Below are positions 63,416 to 64,000 of a DNA stretch of 64,000 bases, piece by piece. The notes under the pieces are model-generated. The model made no database searches. It saw nothing but the letters and a program-made list of their open reading frames with translations, and was not told the origin of the DNA. The position numbers and the translations under genes are program-made. The stretch is taken from positions 62,001-126,000 of the forward strand of contig JAKOVQ010000014.1 of the NCBI GenBank assembly GCA_029781975.1, written 5' to 3'. Position 1 is the first letter of the stretch, and the number at the start of each line of letters is the position of its first letter. The DNA is from Acidobacteriota bacterium (GTDB taxonomy: Bacteria; Acidobacteriota; Thermoanaerobaculia; UBA5066).

Positions 63416-63579
63416 CGGTGCCTCCCTCGGGCGACGGGCGGCAGCCGGGTTCGCTGCCGGCCCGTCGGAGCCCGCGCGGAGGCTACAGGCGGCATACCGG
63501 GAGCTCCAAACGGACCGGGACGGCCGGCGGCGGGGTCCGCGCCAGCCGACGGGCGGCCTGCCGCTCGCCGCGCCGCCGA

Positions 63580-63610
63580 TTGACCCGAGCGGACGCGATG
63601 GAGCTAGGAT
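63580..63610 (+). promoter_or_regulatory. Possible promoter for the NHL-repeat gene
   Basis: TTGACC (63580-63585), a 19-base spacer and TAGGAT (63605-63610). The spacer is longer than ideal. The leader would contain AGGAGG. Confidence 0.35.
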
Positions 63611-63636
63611 GCTCCCAGACAACCAGGAGGCATCCC

Positions 63637-64000
63637 ATGAGCCGACTCGTCAGGGCCGCCGTCGTCCTCTGCTCCTGCTTTCTTCCAGCGTCCGGCTCGT
63701 TCGCCCAGCCCCTCCTGACCTACGCCGGCGGCGGCACCGACGACGGCAAGCCGGCGACGACGATCGGCTTCCAGTCGACCCGGGGGGTCGCCATCGACGC
63801 CTCGGGCGACATCTACGTCGTCGACGGGGACGCGGCGCGCGTCCGGAAGATCGACGTCTCGACAGGCCTGATCTCCACGGTGGCGGGAACCGGGCGGCAG
63901 GGGTACGGGGGGGACGGCGGTCCGGCCACCCGTGCGACCTTCTCCAACCCGACCGGTGTCGCCGTCGACGGCTCCGGCAACGTCTTCGTCGCCGACACCG
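63637..64000 (+). CDS. Secreted NHL-repeat beta-propeller protein, truncated by window edge
   Basis: The frame is open from the ATG at 63637 to the window end; 121 residues are visible. A signal peptide (AAVVLCSCFLPASGSFA) precedes NHL repeats, whose two visible copies are GVAIDASGDIYVVDGDAARVR and GVAVDGSGNVFVADT, with the YAGGGTDDG and VAGTGRQGYGGDGGPA links typical of the family. Such repeats form a six-bladed propeller. AGGAGG six bases before the ATG supports the start. The C-terminus is outside the window. Confidence 0.85.
   Translation, partial: MSRLVRAAVVLCSCFLPASGSFAQPLLTYAGGGTDDGKPATTIGFQSTRGVAIDASGDIYVVDGDAARVRKIDVSTGLISTVAGTGRQGYGGDGGPATRATFSNPTGVAVDGSGNVFVADT

Overview
The window is 64 kb of very GC-rich (roughly 70 percent, with near-total G/C at third codon positions), densely packed bacterial chromosome. 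A Ser/Thr kinase with a C-terminal TolB/WD40-type propeller, a DUF5916/CBM9-type outer-membrane protein, a DUF748 AsmA-like giant, several modular secreted proteins and many GTG starts all fit a Gram-negative soil or sediment bacterium such as an Acidobacteriota (Thermoanaerobaculia-like) or a neighbouring lineage. That placement is an inference; no rRNA, tRNA or marker gene is present. I see no prophage, insertion sequence or CRISPR array.

Layout. 1-2.7 kb: a DHH phosphoesterase cut by the left edge, CorA, and an SDR oxidoreductase. 2.7-6.1 kb: the fadBA beta-oxidation operon, behind an operator-like palindrome. 6.3-14.2 kb: a cytidylate-kinase-like protein, a DnaJ-type zinc-finger protein, a DUF5916 protein, a C69 dipeptidase, a DUF4097 protein, a DUF4230 protein and a secreted hypothetical. 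14.2-18.9 kb: a four-gene minus-strand operon (zinc ribbon, helical protein, SPFH-SHOCT, zinc-ribbon repeat protein) facing a tandem-YbjQ gene. 19-26.4 kb: secreted hypotheticals, a Tat-exported M20-like hydrolase, LysE and DUF748. 26.4-36 kb: an unknown protein, an aldo/keto reductase, a DHA2 exporter, a GH24-like lysozyme, a frameshifted secreted carboxylesterase, an IQM-like protein and an adenosine-specific kinase. 36-43.4 kb: a methyltransferase, a PLP decarboxylase, a DUF294 regulator and a two-component acetate-type Na+ symporter (DUF4212 plus SSS). 43.4-52 kb: a long symporter leader, an OmpA-like protein, a HEAT-like membrane protein, an N-acyl amino-acid synthase fused to a cyclic-nucleotide domain, and a large LRR surface protein. 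52-59.4 kb: a second DUF294 regulator facing a response regulator, a pseudo-kinase fused to a DnaQ exonuclease, a small membrane protein and a CbrA-like symporter-histidine kinase. 59.4-64 kb: DUF488, the Ser/Thr kinase, a cNMP-DUF1003 protein and the start of an NHL-repeat protein.

How the genes fit together. The clearest theme is carboxylate uptake and its control. The SSS/DUF4212 symporter, two cNMP-CBS-DUF294 proteins, the exonuclease fusion, the receiver and the symporter-kinase are gene families that recur together around acetate-type permeases. Here they lie in two blocks about 9 kb apart, with a third and fourth cNMP-domain protein close by. The second theme is a cell-envelope module: SPFH, zinc ribbons and YbjQ. 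Transcription signals also recur. Several genes without a Shine-Dalgarno have a TANNNT -10-like hexamer 5-7 bases before the start codon, suggesting leaderless mRNAs, and convergent gene pairs are often separated by GC-only perfect hairpins.
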